From VAZQ01 sp963817015 (GTDB lineage: Bacteria; Pseudomonadota; Alphaproteobacteria; Rhizobiales; Xanthobacteraceae), in NCBI GenBank assembly GCA_963817015.1, contig CAWFMV010000009.1, positions 221,368 to 285,367 on the forward strand: DNA of 64,000 nucleotides, given 5' to 3'. Of the stretch, positions 53,767 through 62,677 are shown one piece after another (the stretch's first letter is position 1; each line of letters begins with the position of its first letter). A model generated the notes under the pieces. That model worked only from the letters and a program-made list of their open reading frames with translations, ran no database searches and was not told where the DNA came from. A program made the position numbers and the translations under genes.

Positions 53767-54912
53767 TTATTGGCGCGCTCCTGCCAGACGCTCGTTGCCG
53801 CCGCGTAGAGCCCGCAAGGGCCCGTGCATTGTCGCTTCGCGGTAGCTGCGCAAGTCTTCCGCATCCATCGCCTGTCTGTTCGGCTGCCCCAATTCCGCTT
53901 TCACCGTCACCTTCGGGCCCAACAAGACCGTCGTGCCAAGGCCAGCATAGATGTACCGATCGCCGAAGCTCTCCTTTAAAATCGCGAAGGCGGGCTCACC
54001 GGTGCAGTGAGCCGGAGCGATAAAGCGCACGTTGAAGTTATCACGCAGTGAAGCCGCTATGGTCCTGATCTGGTCGTCATTCGCGGGCAATAGGTGCGTG
54101 CCGCCCAAAACAAGATGTATCGGCCTGTTGGTCGTACTCTTGGCCGTCTCGACGATCTTTTCGATGGTTGGATGACTGCACCCCACAATGAGAACGATCC
54201 CGTCGGGCGTGTCGATCGCCAGTGCGATTTCCTTCACTTCCAGGTCGGCACCCCAAGTGCCGTTCAACAGGATGAGATGGAAGCCCGGTGCAATCTCGGT
54301 TGTCTTGGTTACCCAAGTGAAATTGCCCGCAGGCCACGGGCTACCGAAACGAAGCGTCTCCGGCGGTTTCCCATCGAAATATCGCATTTCCGGAGCAAGC
54401 GACTCGTTGCGCCTGTAGAAAGTCCCTGGCAAGGCCGCGCCGAACACACCGAAGTTTTCCTGCGGCGCGTAAATCGTCACGGCAGGGTTGACCTTTAGAA
54501 GGTGGCTTAACCCGCTGGTGTGGTCGCCATGGCGATGGGAGACAATCGCGAAATCCAGGTTCGCAAGGTCGACACCTCTGGCCGCGACATTGTGCGCGAA
54601 GATCTCCGCATTGTTGCCGGTATCGAACAAGATGCGCTTGCCGCCGTATTCAATGTATGCAGAGAATCCCCAGTCTTTCTTCATAGCCGAGGTCTTGCCG
54701 AAGGCGTCGTAGAGGACCGTGATCTGTGCCGTGCTTGGCTCCGCGCGTGCCAATGGCGCATCGACCACCCAGGAACTCATTGCAGCCAATCCGCCCAAGA
54801 GCAGACAACGCGGCAGTGCGGCCAGGGCCTGAAGGACATAGTGCTTAAGGACATGGCGCCTAAGGACATGGCGCCTAAGAACATGGCGCTTCATGTGTTC
54901 GATGCTGGACAT
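53767..54912 (-). CDS. Metallo-beta-lactamase-fold hydrolase (COG1237-like), secreted
   Basis: 381 residues from ATG 54912 (GGGAGG Shine-Dalgarno). Residues 7-24 are an unusual RHVLRRHVLRRHVL repeat, then a hydrophobic leader (CLLLGGLAAMSSWVVDAPLARA). The catalytic domain has ILFDTGNNAE, the zinc motif SHRHGDHTSGL, further ligands in GCSHPTIEKIV, and the C-terminal APAHCTGEPAF. The layout with YFDGKPPE and GGTHLLPAND matches the MBL subgroup that includes dihydropterin/beta-RFAP synthase-like proteins of unknown substrate. Intact. Confidence 0.87.
   Translation of the reverse strand: MSSIEHMKRHVLRRHVLRRHVLKHYVLQALAALPRCLLLGGLAAMSSWVVDAPLARAEPSTAQITVLYDAFGKTSAMKKDWGFSAYIEYGGKRILFDTGNNAEIFAHNVAARGVDLANLDFAIVSHRHGDHTSGLSHLLKVNPAVTIYAPQENFGVFGAALPGTFYRRNESLAPEMRYFDGKPPETLRFGSPWPAGNFTWVTKTTEIAPGFHLILLNGTWGADLEVKEIALAIDTPDGIVLIVGCSHPTIEKIVETAKSTTNRPIHLVLGGTHLLPANDDQIRTIAASLRDNFNVRFIAPAHCTGEPAFAILKESFGDRYIYAGLGTTVLLGPKVTVKAELGQPNRQAMDAEDLRSYREATMHGPLRALRGGNERLAGARQ
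54829..54888. repeat. Four 15-base tandem repeats at the start of the MBL-fold gene
   Basis: Units CTGAAGGACATAGTG, CTTAAGGACATGGCG, CCTAAGGACATGGCG and CCTAAGAACATGGCG follow one another. Read on the minus strand they encode the (R/K)HxVL pentapeptides. Gains or losses of whole units would keep the frame. Confidence 0.85.
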
Positions 54913-55084
54913 GGAAACCTCCCGTTGCGGGCTCACCGTTTACGGCAGTGGTCGAATTATACGCTTCTCATCCCGGTCGACTAGTCAAGAACTGGACTAG
55001 AGCTTGGCGTGCCCAGCCCGCGTTGGGTTGCTACATATACCTTTAGTATTGCCCGGTACGGCAGCTCCGGGTCAAACTCAGAAA

Positions 55085-55190
55085 GGCTCGCGGTGAGCAC
55101 AACGAGTCCGGAGTACCCCAAAAAGCGGAAGTCGTCGGAACGCTCGGACACTTCCGAGTTGGCCAAAAGCAGTCATACGAAAACGTCCTA
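55085..55190. repeat. Dispersed relic sequence, copy A
   Basis: GTGAGCACAACGAGTCCGG at 55093 and a following TTGGCCAAAAGCAGTCATACG block recur, in the same order and with more decay, near 61151 and 61205. No coding function is seen. Confidence 0.5.
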
Positions 55191-55207
55191 GGCTCCACCA
55201 GGGGCGA

Positions 55208-56143
55208 TCAGGCCCATTTCAGGCGCGCAAGGATCGCGCGTCCCATCACCCAGTCCTTGTCGCTCTCCGACAGGAAGCTCAGCTCTTCTGTGAAATGGGT
55301 GACGCGCTGGCGGTAGCTTGCCTTGACGAGCGAGTTCGTGATGTCGGTACCCCAATGGCAGCGCTGAGGACCGTAGGCATCGAACAAGCGCTTCACGTAG
55401 ACTGTCATGTCGCGGAACGGATAAGGTTCGAGCGAATTGCCGACCGCACCCGAAAACTTGACGCTGACGTTCGGATATTTGGCGAGCGCAACGGCCTGAT
55501 CAATCGCCGCCGGGATCATCTCGGTGACCCTGTTGGCACGGCTCGATGAGTTCAACCCCATGTGATCGATGATGAGTGTGAGCTGCGGGTGGCGCTCCGC
55601 GATGCGGGCGAACCGGGGAACCTCGCCGACCGCAAGAAACATGACGGCAAGCCCGGCCTTCTCGGCTGCCGGCCAGAACCAATCGGCGGTGCCGTCGGAG
55701 AGCCAGGCCAGCGTTGTGGGGGTGTTGAACGTCACGCGCACGCCGAGCATGCCCGGCTGCTGCTTCCATGGCGGCAGCAGCGCCGCCGATTTCGGGTCTT
55801 CCAGCCGAACGCGGCCCATGATTCCGAAGCGGTTGGGATAACGCCTGGCGGCTTCGAGCGCATAGTCGTTGCGGTCGTTCAGGCCCGGCGGCACGATGAC
55901 GACGCGGTCGACGCCAGCCTCGTCCATCATTGGCAGCGCGCGCTCGATGGTGAACGGTTCCGGCAATTGCGGCCTGGCACCTGGATCCCAGGCCCAGTCC
56001 GGCGAATTTGCTTTCCAGAAATGCACCTGGGCGTCGACGATCGTGCGCTTGCTTGCGGGCTGCGGCCGCGCCTGGTGCGCGCCTGTGGTCAACGCTGCGC
56101 CGCCGACCAGCGTCGTGCCGATGAATTTGCGTCGTGTCAGCAT
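55208..56143 (-). CDS. Amidohydrolase-2 family protein with Tat signal
   Basis: 311 residues from ATG 56143. The leader MLTRRKFIGTTLVGGAALTTG has a twin-Arg motif, so it is exported folded. Metal-barrel marks: TIVDAQVHFWKANSPDWAWDPG, LTLIIDHMGLN, VSVKFSGAVG and HWGTDITNS, with a C-terminal FLSESDKDWVMGRAILARLKW. It is a paralogue of the amidohydrolase at 50910; the remnant at 47245 is a third. Periplasmic location separates it functionally from the cytoplasmic copy. Confidence 0.88.
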   Translation of the reverse strand: MLTRRKFIGTTLVGGAALTTGAHQARPQPASKRTIVDAQVHFWKANSPDWAWDPGARPQLPEPFTIERALPMMDEAGVDRVVIVPPGLNDRNDYALEAARRYPNRFGIMGRVRLEDPKSAALLPPWKQQPGMLGVRVTFNTPTTLAWLSDGTADWFWPAAEKAGLAVMFLAVGEVPRFARIAERHPQLTLIIDHMGLNSSSRANRVTEMIPAAIDQAVALAKYPNVSVKFSGAVGNSLEPYPFRDMTVYVKRLFDAYGPQRCHWGTDITNSLVKASYRQRVTHFTEELSFLSESDKDWVMGRAILARLKWA

Positions 56144-56327
56144 GATGGTCCTCCCTGCTGGCGCCGCTCTTTGGCGGCGTTTCGTCGTTGGAAGACTGTA
56201 ACCTGGGCACGGCAAAGCGCAACCGCTGACAAAATCGCTGTGCTCGGTCTCGCCTGGTCATGGCAACGACACAGACGGTCCACAATGTGCGGATCAAGGC
56301 CGAATGCCCGACCAGAAGTGAGGCCGA

Positions 56328-56721
56328 ATGATCGAAGGTTCTTGCCATTGCGGGGCCGTCCGCTGGCGCTTTGAAGGAATCCCTGAAATCATCCACGGCG
56401 TGCAATTGCACGATCTGCCGGCGCTACGGGGTGCTCTGGGCCTATGACTACGAAGGCGAGGCGATACTGGTATCGGGCTCGACGCGGGTCTATACCTGGG
56501 GAAACCGGGAGCTCGGTTTTCATTTCTGTCCGGACTGCGGTTGCATAGCTTATTGGCGCGGGCTCGCGCCCGATCAGAATGGCCGGCGCAGAATCGCCGT
56601 CAACCTCAGGCTCGCGGAACCAGAGGCGGTGGCCGCCATCAACGTGAACCATTTCGACGGACTTGAAAGCTGGAAACGCCTGCCGGACGACGGTCGATGC
56701 GTCGCGGATATGTGGTTTTAG
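56328..56721 (+). pseudogene. GFA (glutathione-dependent formaldehyde-activating/CENP-V-like) family protein, one frameshift
   Basis: Zinc-binding beta-tent fold of about 130 residues. The N-terminal MIEGSCHCGAVRW gives the first Cys pair. After an extra A at about 56389 (GAAATC for GAATC) the frame resumes as TACNCTICRRYGVLWAY with three more ligands, then GFHFCPDCGCIAYW. Correcting the base gives one protein from ATG 56328 to TAG 56719-56721 with all zinc cysteines. GFA members act on thiol adducts of formaldehyde or are of unknown role. Confidence 0.83.
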
Positions 56722-56821
56722 GTGCGTCCTTATAGGCTATCCGAAGCGTCCGCGAAGCGGCCAAGTCCTGAACTCATGCACTGTGCTAACTGAAGGCTGG
56801 CCCCCAGCGAGGAAACGGGAA

Positions 56822-57847
56822 ATGGACAAAGCCGCGATTGGCAATGCACGCTTCTTTAGTCGAAGCGGTCCACATCCTCTCGCCGTTGTTGCGCAGGCGG
56901 CATGCGGGATCGTTCGCGAGCTCGATCTGCTCATCGAAGGTCTGGCACCGCTGCAAACGGCCGGTCCGAATGAGGTGAGTTTTCTGGACAACCGACGTTA
57001 TGCATCGGCACTCGAGCGGACGCTGGCCGGTGCTGTGATCGTGCATCCCGACATGCAGGCGTGGGTACCTGCAGCGACGGTGCCCATTCTCACAACCGAG
57101 CCACACGTTGGCTGGGCCCGAGTCGCAGCGCTGTTCCATCCTGTGCCAGCGGTTTCTCCCGGAATTCACCCGTCCGCAATTGTAGCTGAGGGTGCGGTGG
57201 TCGATCCGTCCGCCGAAGTCGGCCCACTGTGTGTGATTGAAGCCGGAGCGGAGATCGGCCCTGGCTGCCGGATCGGGCCTTGCGCAGTGATCGGAAGCGG
57301 CGTGGTCATCGGCCGGGACTGCCGGATCGGCGCACACGTCAGCCTGAGCCACGCGCTATTGGGAGCGCGCGTGTACGTCTATCCCGGCGCGCGGATTGGG
57401 CAGGAAGGATTTGGATTTGCCCCCACCAATACCGGATTTCTGACGGCTCCCCAGCTTGGTCGGGTTATTCTCGAGGACGATGTCGAGGTTGGTGCCAATA
57501 CGACGATCGATCGAGGATCGGCGCAAGATACGGTGATCGGCGCCGGTTCGCGTCTCGATAATCTTGTGCAGATCGGACACAACGTTGTCCTCGGCAGATG
57601 TTGCATCATCGTAGCCCAGGTCGGTATTGCGGGTTCGACCGTCCTTGAGGATTTCGTCCAAGTCGGAGGGCAGGCCGCCATGGATGGACATCTTCGGATT
57701 GGCCGCGGCGCGCGGATCGGAGCACAGGCTGGCGTCATTTCGGACACGCCTTCAGGAGCGGAAGTGCTCGGAAGCCCTGCTCAGCCAAAACGAGATTTCT
57801 TCCGGCAGGTGGCTACTCTTAAGCGGATGGCACGGAGACAGAAGTAG
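56822..57847 (+). CDS. lpxD: LpxD-type UDP-3-O-acylglucosamine N-acyltransferase paralogue
   Basis: 341 residues from ATG 56822. It adds the second 3-hydroxyacyl chain to the lipid A precursor in characterised LpxD. The N-terminal uridine-binding domain is present (VSFLDNRRYASALERTLAGAVIV). A left-handed beta-helix of hexapeptide repeats follows (SAIVAEGAVVDPSAEVGP, IGPGCRIGPCAVIGSGVVIGRDCRIGAHVSL), with GQEGFGFAP and the catalytic His in VQIGHNVVLG, then QVGIAGSTVLEDFVQVGGQ. It stands outside the usual bamA-lpxD-fabZ-lpxA order, so it is probably an extra copy. Intact. Confidence 0.9.
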   Translation: MDKAAIGNARFFSRSGPHPLAVVAQAACGIVRELDLLIEGLAPLQTAGPNEVSFLDNRRYASALERTLAGAVIVHPDMQAWVPAATVPILTTEPHVGWARVAALFHPVPAVSPGIHPSAIVAEGAVVDPSAEVGPLCVIEAGAEIGPGCRIGPCAVIGSGVVIGRDCRIGAHVSLSHALLGARVYVYPGARIGQEGFGFAPTNTGFLTAPQLGRVILEDDVEVGANTTIDRGSAQDTVIGAGSRLDNLVQIGHNVVLGRCCIIVAQVGIAGSTVLEDFVQVGGQAAMDGHLRIGRGARIGAQAGVISDTPSGAEVLGSPAQPKRDFFRQVATLKRMARRQK

Positions 57848-58074
57848 CCGCTCGGCGGGGACCGGAGCCATTTCGGTTTCTTCCTCCGAAACGGCACTCG
57901 CTGCCTCGATCAATTTCACCGAGCCGTGTTGGTTAGCCGCCATCGTCGACGAAGTGATTGAATGAGCGGTCTGTCGTTTGAGGCCGCACGGATTGACAAC
58001 TGCAGCGAGGTCAGCTGTGGGTCAGCGGAAGCAGTTGCGGACCATCTGTCAGGATGACCTGTATTGGGATCGGC

Positions 58075-59412
58075 CTACTGCCTCGGCTGCCCGAGCCCCT
58101 GCGTCTCGGCAAACCCAAACAGCTCCACGCTCTCAAATGGGCTCGCCGCCCAGGGTCGGAAGCGGTTCAACGTGAACCTTGTTTTCTGCCCAGGAGCAAC
58201 GTCCACGAGGAGGTAGTTGTAGTCCTCTTTGGGAGGTTGCCCCTTCCAATAGAGGTCCTGCGGGTAATTCGGCGGAACCTTGATGGCCGTGCGGCCTGGG
58301 AGAATCGGGTCTTGTTCTGCTCCGCCGCCGCCCAGCAGCAGATATTTCACGCCGTCCACTTCATAGAGCTCGGTCGTGTGCACGTGCCCATTGAAAACGA
58401 CGATCTCCAGATCATTCGCATATGGCGCGATAACCTTGTGGGGATTCTGCGGCTCGGGAATGGGGCCCATACCGGAGCGAGCAAAGGCTGGGTTGTGGAA
58501 GCTGATGAAGACTTTACGGGTGCCCGCAGCCTTCGCCTCATCCAACCACGTCTTCAACTCCTCCATCTGCGCTTCGTATCGGGGCCGATCGGCATCCCAG
58601 GACGTTGGTGAACGATAGTCGTATTTGCCGGTCCACAGAAAGATGAAACGAGCGCCGTTGAAATCGAACTTATAGATGAGCCTTTTGTCGGAGACTCCAA
58701 ACTGCGTCAGGTATGGAAAAGCCTGCAACAGGCCCTCGACATCGGAGTCGTCCCACACTTCGTGATTGCCAACGGCGGGGAACACACGACCAGGCAAACC
58801 GGCAGCGCGCAACTCTTGGTCCGGGGCCGGCAGTTGCTTCAAGACATCTTCATATACCAACCTCCAGTACGGGTTCTCAGAAGGCGTGGGACCTTGCTTG
58901 CCCCACCAAACCATATCTCCCGTGTTAAGTATAAACTTGGCCCTGCCACTCTGGACATCTTTCACAATCTCGCGTGCGACCCACTCGCCGCCGTGCAGCC
59001 GAAACATCGTGCGGCGCACGCCGGGAAGCAGCTTCACATCTTCCACGGATGCCTCCGTGACCCATCCCTTATCAACCGTCAATGTGCTCACCTCGCTTTT
59101 GCTCTCAAATGGCATGACGATCTGGACCAACTCATTGGTAGACGGGTCATAGGTGAGCTTCACGTCCCTCCTGACGATTTCCTCCGCAACTTTCTCTGGA
59201 AGCACCAATTCAAACATATCGACCATCAGCTTGATCGCTTCCTCCCTCTGATCCGACTTGTACGGGAGGTACATCATCGACCGCGAGTCACCGTACACGG
59301 CAAACGAAAAAGAGGAGTTGCCACCCGGTCTGATTTGCTGGGCGATGGCAGTCCGCGGCTGCAAGGCCGGAAGCAGAGCCAAGGATGAAAGCAGAGCCCG
59401 ACGATTGATCAT
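58075..59412 (-). CDS. Secreted calcineurin-like metallophosphoesterase
   Basis: 445 residues from ATG 59412 with a leader ending near PRTAIAQQ. Five metal motifs in order: FAVYGDSRSM, FILNTGDMVWWG, FPAVGNHEVWDD, VFISFHNPAF and VFNGHVHTTELYEVDGV. The first motif reads GDSR in place of GDxH, as in some purple-acid-like and alkaline phosphatase D-like proteins. A 90-residue insert lies between the first and second motifs. Exported phosphatase or phosphodiesterase; substrate unknown. Intact. Confidence 0.88.
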   Translation of the reverse strand: MINRRALLSSLALLPALQPRTAIAQQIRPGGNSSFSFAVYGDSRSMMYLPYKSDQREEAIKLMVDMFELVLPEKVAEEIVRRDVKLTYDPSTNELVQIVMPFESKSEVSTLTVDKGWVTEASVEDVKLLPGVRRTMFRLHGGEWVAREIVKDVQSGRAKFILNTGDMVWWGKQGPTPSENPYWRLVYEDVLKQLPAPDQELRAAGLPGRVFPAVGNHEVWDDSDVEGLLQAFPYLTQFGVSDKRLIYKFDFNGARFIFLWTGKYDYRSPTSWDADRPRYEAQMEELKTWLDEAKAAGTRKVFISFHNPAFARSGMGPIPEPQNPHKVIAPYANDLEIVVFNGHVHTTELYEVDGVKYLLLGGGGAEQDPILPGRTAIKVPPNYPQDLYWKGQPPKEDYNYLLVDVAPGQKTRFTLNRFRPWAASPFESVELFGFAETQGLGQPRQ

Positions 59413-59644
59413 GTTCGTCTTCCTGATTTGTGTGTCGGTGTTGCGCGAGGCTATCGGCCGCTAATTTTTTCGGATACCGCGCAGCGTCCGTTGAAACTTT
59501 GCGCATCAGCGCTGTTCTGTCGCTACTATCTCTTGGTGCCCTTGGCTGAACCTAAGTCTAGGACGCACCGGCTGACTTATCGCGGCGTGTGAAACCTGAA
59601 TTCCCCAACGCCGGTTGGCCGGAGCGTGAGACTGGTCTTTCCCG

Positions 59645-60124
59645 TCACTCACCGTGGCGACGTAATGTCTCGTCAAAAGTGGCAAGCAGCCTGCGCCAGT
59701 GTTCAGCTTGTCGGCGCTGGAACAGCATCAGCTCAAAGCCGTGACGTGCGACATGATCCTGCGGGATCTCGTCCCAGCCGCGATGCTCGACGGTCACGCG
59801 CGTCTGCTCCCCCACTGCTTCGAAGCGCACGTCAAGCTGTGTTGACTGGCCGGGGGCGAACGTCGCCTGACGCCAAGTGAGCGCAAGTCTTTCGCCAGGC
59901 TTCCAGATGATGATGCGGCCGACCTCGAACTCTTCCCCATTCGCCAGTGTCGTAACGAGCCGCCCGCCTTCCCCCGGCTCGAACCGGAGATGGCCGTCGC
60001 CGCGCGGCGTCAGCGCGAACAAGGGGCTCGGCCGCCACCATTTGCCGATCTCCTCGGTGAAAGCCTCAAATGCCCGCAATGGTGTCGCGTCGACCCGGAT
60101 CGAAACGATGACTGCCGCGGTCAT
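59645..60124 (-). CDS. AHSA1/SRPBCC-family protein
   Basis: 159 residues from ATG 60124. START-like cavity fold: ALRAFEAFTEEIGKWWRPSPLF, LVTTLANGEEFEVGRIIIWKPGERLALTWRQ and TRVTVEHRGWDEIP are standard family strands. Its start overlaps the ArsR stop (ATGA). In this gene triad the protein is usually a ligand carrier or stress factor under control of the ArsR protein. Confidence 0.88.
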   Translation of the reverse strand: MTAAVIVSIRVDATPLRAFEAFTEEIGKWWRPSPLFALTPRGDGHLRFEPGEGGRLVTTLANGEEFEVGRIIIWKPGERLALTWRQATFAPGQSTQLDVRFEAVGEQTRVTVEHRGWDEIPQDHVARHGFELMLFQRRQAEHWRRLLATFDETLRRHGE

Positions 60125-60450
60125 TTGCGCTTCTTCTCAACGTGGGCCTTGAAGCTCGAAAGCTGCGCGGCCCACATCGCTTCGGTGTCGGCCAGCCATC
60201 GCTTCAACTCCGCCATGGCACCGTCTTTCAGCGCATAGATGCGTACGCGCGCGTCGAACTCGGGATGGGTCTCCTCAACGAGTCCGCTCTGCTTCAACTG
60301 GCGCAAATGCCGGCTCATCGCCGGCGCCGGCAGGCCGAGCGCGTCCGCGAGCTCGCCCGCCCGGCGCGGACGCTCGCCAAGCAGCTCCACCGCGTGGCGA
60401 CGATGGGGGTCGGCGAGCGCCGCGAAGGTCTTGTCGATGCGGGAGCTCAA
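60121..60450 (-). CDS. ArsR-family winged-helix regulator
   Basis: 109 residues. The start is TTG 60450, overlapping the upstream stop (TTGA); no ATG or GTG fits. Helix-turn-helix: KTFAALADPHRRHAVELLGERPRRAGELADALGLPAPAMSRHLRQLKQSGLVEE, then the wing and a C-terminal helix. No metal-binding Cys pair is visible, so it is not an arsenic sensor; it belongs to the VOC/AHSA1-associated branch. It sits in the middle of a three-gene overlapping operon. Confidence 0.88.
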   Translation of the reverse strand: MSSRIDKTFAALADPHRRHAVELLGERPRRAGELADALGLPAPAMSRHLRQLKQSGLVEETHPEFDARVRIYALKDGAMAELKRWLADTEAMWAAQLSSFKAHVEKKRK

Positions 60451-60917
60451 TCGAGCCGCTTCTTCGTGGTGAGGCCGCTGGCCTTGTCCCACTGTTCCGG
60501 CGTCATCCTTTTCTCGGTGACGCCGAAGGTCCAGATATGGCCTTCCGGGTCGCGGGCGCGATAGGTGCGGTCGCCGTAGAACTGAGTTTCGGGCTCCTGC
60601 AGGATCTCCGCGCCCGCTTGGCGCGCGCGTTCGCAATGAGCGTCGATGTCCTCGCCTTCCGCGAGCTGGACGTGGACGGTCTGCGTGTTCTTGCCGCCGA
60701 GGGATTTCGGGCTCTTGTGATCGGCGCTCCACTCGTTGCCGACCATGACGACGGAATTCCCGAAGGTCATCTCCGAATGGCCGAGATTGCCGTCGGCGTC
60801 GAGAATGACGAAGAGCGGCTCGAACCCGAACGCCTCTTCGAGCCAGCGATAGGCGGCCTTCGCATCCAGATAGCAGACGGCGCTTGAAAGCCCTTTGGGC
60901 CGGTAGGGGTCAGTCAC
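60447..60917 (-). CDS. VOC-family (glyoxalase/bleomycin-resistance-like) protein
   Basis: 156 residues from GTG 60917 (TDPYRPKGLSSAVCYLDA). Paired beta-alpha-beta-beta-beta modules: AYRWLEEAFGFEPLF, GHSEMTFGNSVVMVG, TQTVHVQLAEGEDIDAHCERARQAGAEILQEP and YGDRTYRARDPEGHIWTF carry the usual His and Glu metal positions. First gene of an operon with ArsR and AHSA1; the three overlap by four bases each. Confidence 0.9.
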   Translation of the reverse strand: MTDPYRPKGLSSAVCYLDAKAAYRWLEEAFGFEPLFVILDADGNLGHSEMTFGNSVVMVGNEWSADHKSPKSLGGKNTQTVHVQLAEGEDIDAHCERARQAGAEILQEPETQFYGDRTYRARDPEGHIWTFGVTEKRMTPEQWDKASGLTTKKRLD

Positions 60918-61259
60918 GTCGGCCTCCCTTTGGCGGAAGGATCGTTACTTACTCAGATCGGAAATATTTGTCAATTTATGAAAATATATGACGCTTTGGT
61001 GTACAATGTTGGGTGCCCGCAGCACGTCGCTCGGGCCTTCCAGAAGGACTGTCGGAGTTTGGAGGCAAGATCACCGTGTTTCGATCAGCAGGCTGACTCT
61101 CAGCCAAGCCCTCGAAGTCAGCTTGGGGGTCGTGACAGACAAAACCCAAAGTGAGCACAACGAGTCAGGTCATCCCCCAGCAGCCGACATTCGAGCGCAC
61201 CTTGATTTCCGCCGCTGTGGCCAGAAGCAGACTATCACACATGGTAGCCCCGTGCGCGC
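60918..61259. other. Intergenic region, 342 bases, with relic sequence copy B
   Basis: It holds the promoter side of the VOC operon and, from about 61140 to 61235, a decayed copy of the sequence at 55085-55190 (shared 16-mer GTGAGCACAACGAGTC). No gene is seen. Confidence 0.5.
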
Positions 61260-61533
61260 TCAGAGCGCCTTTGTACCTTGCAGGCCACGCGAAGAATGCT
61301 TGGCGGTGAAGAACACGCCGTCGGCTTCGGGGGTGGCCTTGACGGAATTGTGTGTCACCGAATGATGGCGCGGAATATCCCTCGACAACGTAAATCCGCT
61401 GTTCGTTCGATGCACAGTAAGCCTCCGCGCCGGTGCCGGCCGGCATACGCATGAGCGCAAGGATCAGGGGGTCGCCTTCGACGCAGGGTCCGGTCGCGGT
61501 AGTGTAATCCTCACCGGCATACACCGTTGCCAT
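61260..61533 (-). pseudogene. Cupin-domain gene remnant with internal deletion
   Basis: From ATG 61533 the N-terminal half of a small cupin is clear: VYAGEDYTTATGPCVEGD, LALMRMPAGTGAEAY, and NEQRIYVVEGY. The C-terminal half, HNSVKATPEADGVFFTAKHSSRGLQG, follows in another frame. The 15-20 residues normally between them (a beta-hairpin with a metal ligand) are missing. The expected HxH after PAGTG reads YCAS, so the metal site is also lost. This is genuine decay, unlike the single-base insertions elsewhere. Confidence 0.72.
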
Positions 61534-61658
61534 CGTAGACAGGTCAAAGTGATGCCCTCCCGGAGCAGCTCGCTTGGCTCCAGGCGGGTTGGCGGGAGGG
61601 TCATCTAGTCGCTCCTGTATGGAACGCGGTAGCACATGGAAAGTGCGAGAGCACCTAC

Positions 61659-62630
61659 TCACTCGGGCTTGATGGCCGCGGCCTTGATAATCGGCCACCA
61701 CTTCTCGATCTCTGATTTGTGTAACGCGGCCAGCGCGTCGGGCGTCTGTTGTTCGCGGGCTGGAACGTCGAGCCCCAGTTCGCCTAACCGCTTGCGAACA
61801 GCAGGATCATTCGTCGCGACGATAGCAGCAGCATTCAGCTTGGCGATCACGTCCTTCGGTGTCCCCCTTGGGACCCATAGCGCCGTCCAGATTGACATCA
61901 AGAGTGACGGAACCCCCGCCTCGGCCACCGTGGGAATATCGGGGGCTGACGTCAGGCGCGTCGCCGAGGTCACCGCATAGGCCTTGATCTTCCCCGAACG
62001 TGTGGAGGGCAGAGCGGTCGGCGTTTGATCGAACATCAGGTCGATCTGTCCGCCGAGAAGATCCTGTTGCGCCTGATTGACGCCGCGATATGGAACGAAC
62101 TGAAAGCGTGTGTTCGTTGCGCTTTGAAAAAACAACCCCGCCACGTGAGAGATGCTTCCCGGCCCAGCTGTGCCGGCGGACGCGATGCCAGCGTTGGACT
62201 TCAGCCAGCCAACGAGCGCTGTCAAATCATTGGCCGGGAGTGACGTACGCGCGACGATCACCTGCGGGTTGCTCGCGAGCAGTGCAACGGGCTCAAGATC
62301 CTTCAGCGCATCGTATTGGATCGGGTAGATGGCGCCTGCCACCACATGCGAGCTAAAGTTTCCAAGACTGATCGTGTAACCATCTGAAGCTGCACGAACG
62401 GCGCGGGCGACGGCGATCGTCCCGCCGGCTCCAGCCACGTTTTCGATGACAAGCCCACGACCAAGCGAATCCTTCATTCCATCTCCGACAATCCGAGCGA
62501 TCGTGTCGACCGGAGAACCCGCCGGAAACGGGCTAACGATGGTGATCGGCCGGGCCGGATAGGGTTGCGCCAGAGCGTGGGACGCAACGATTATCATGAG
62601 CGCGAGCGCAGTTCCGGCCATCGTCCGCAT
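61659..62630 (-). CDS. Bug-family substrate-binding protein (intact)
   Basis: 323 residues from ATG 62630, chosen because AAGGAA lies eight bases upstream and a signal peptide follows (MAGTALALMIIVASHALAQ). Family pattern: YPARPITIVSPFPAGSPVDTIARI, VIENVAGAGGTIAVA, VPYRGVNQAQQDLLGGQIDLMFD and DIPTVAEAGVPSL. The LysR gene lies 47 bases upstream on the same strand, so the receptor is probably made in response to its own ligand. No TctAB genes are nearby. Confidence 0.92.
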   Translation of the reverse strand: MRTMAGTALALMIIVASHALAQPYPARPITIVSPFPAGSPVDTIARIVGDGMKDSLGRGLVIENVAGAGGTIAVARAVRAASDGYTISLGNFSSHVVAGAIYPIQYDALKDLEPVALLASNPQVIVARTSLPANDLTALVGWLKSNAGIASAGTAGPGSISHVAGLFFQSATNTRFQFVPYRGVNQAQQDLLGGQIDLMFDQTPTALPSTRSGKIKAYAVTSATRLTSAPDIPTVAEAGVPSLLMSIWTALWVPRGTPKDVIAKLNAAAIVATNDPAVRKRLGELGLDVPAREQQTPDALAALHKSEIEKWWPIIKAAAIKPE

Positions 62631-62677
62631 GGCGGGCTTTCCTTCTTGATCGTCGCTGTAGTTATGGACCTGCATCA

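Noticed and set aside
54981..55166. A 61-codon minus-strand frame after the MBL-fold gene
   Set aside because: It lies in a dispersed relic sequence that recurs in decayed form near 61150, has no Shine-Dalgarno and no codon bias.
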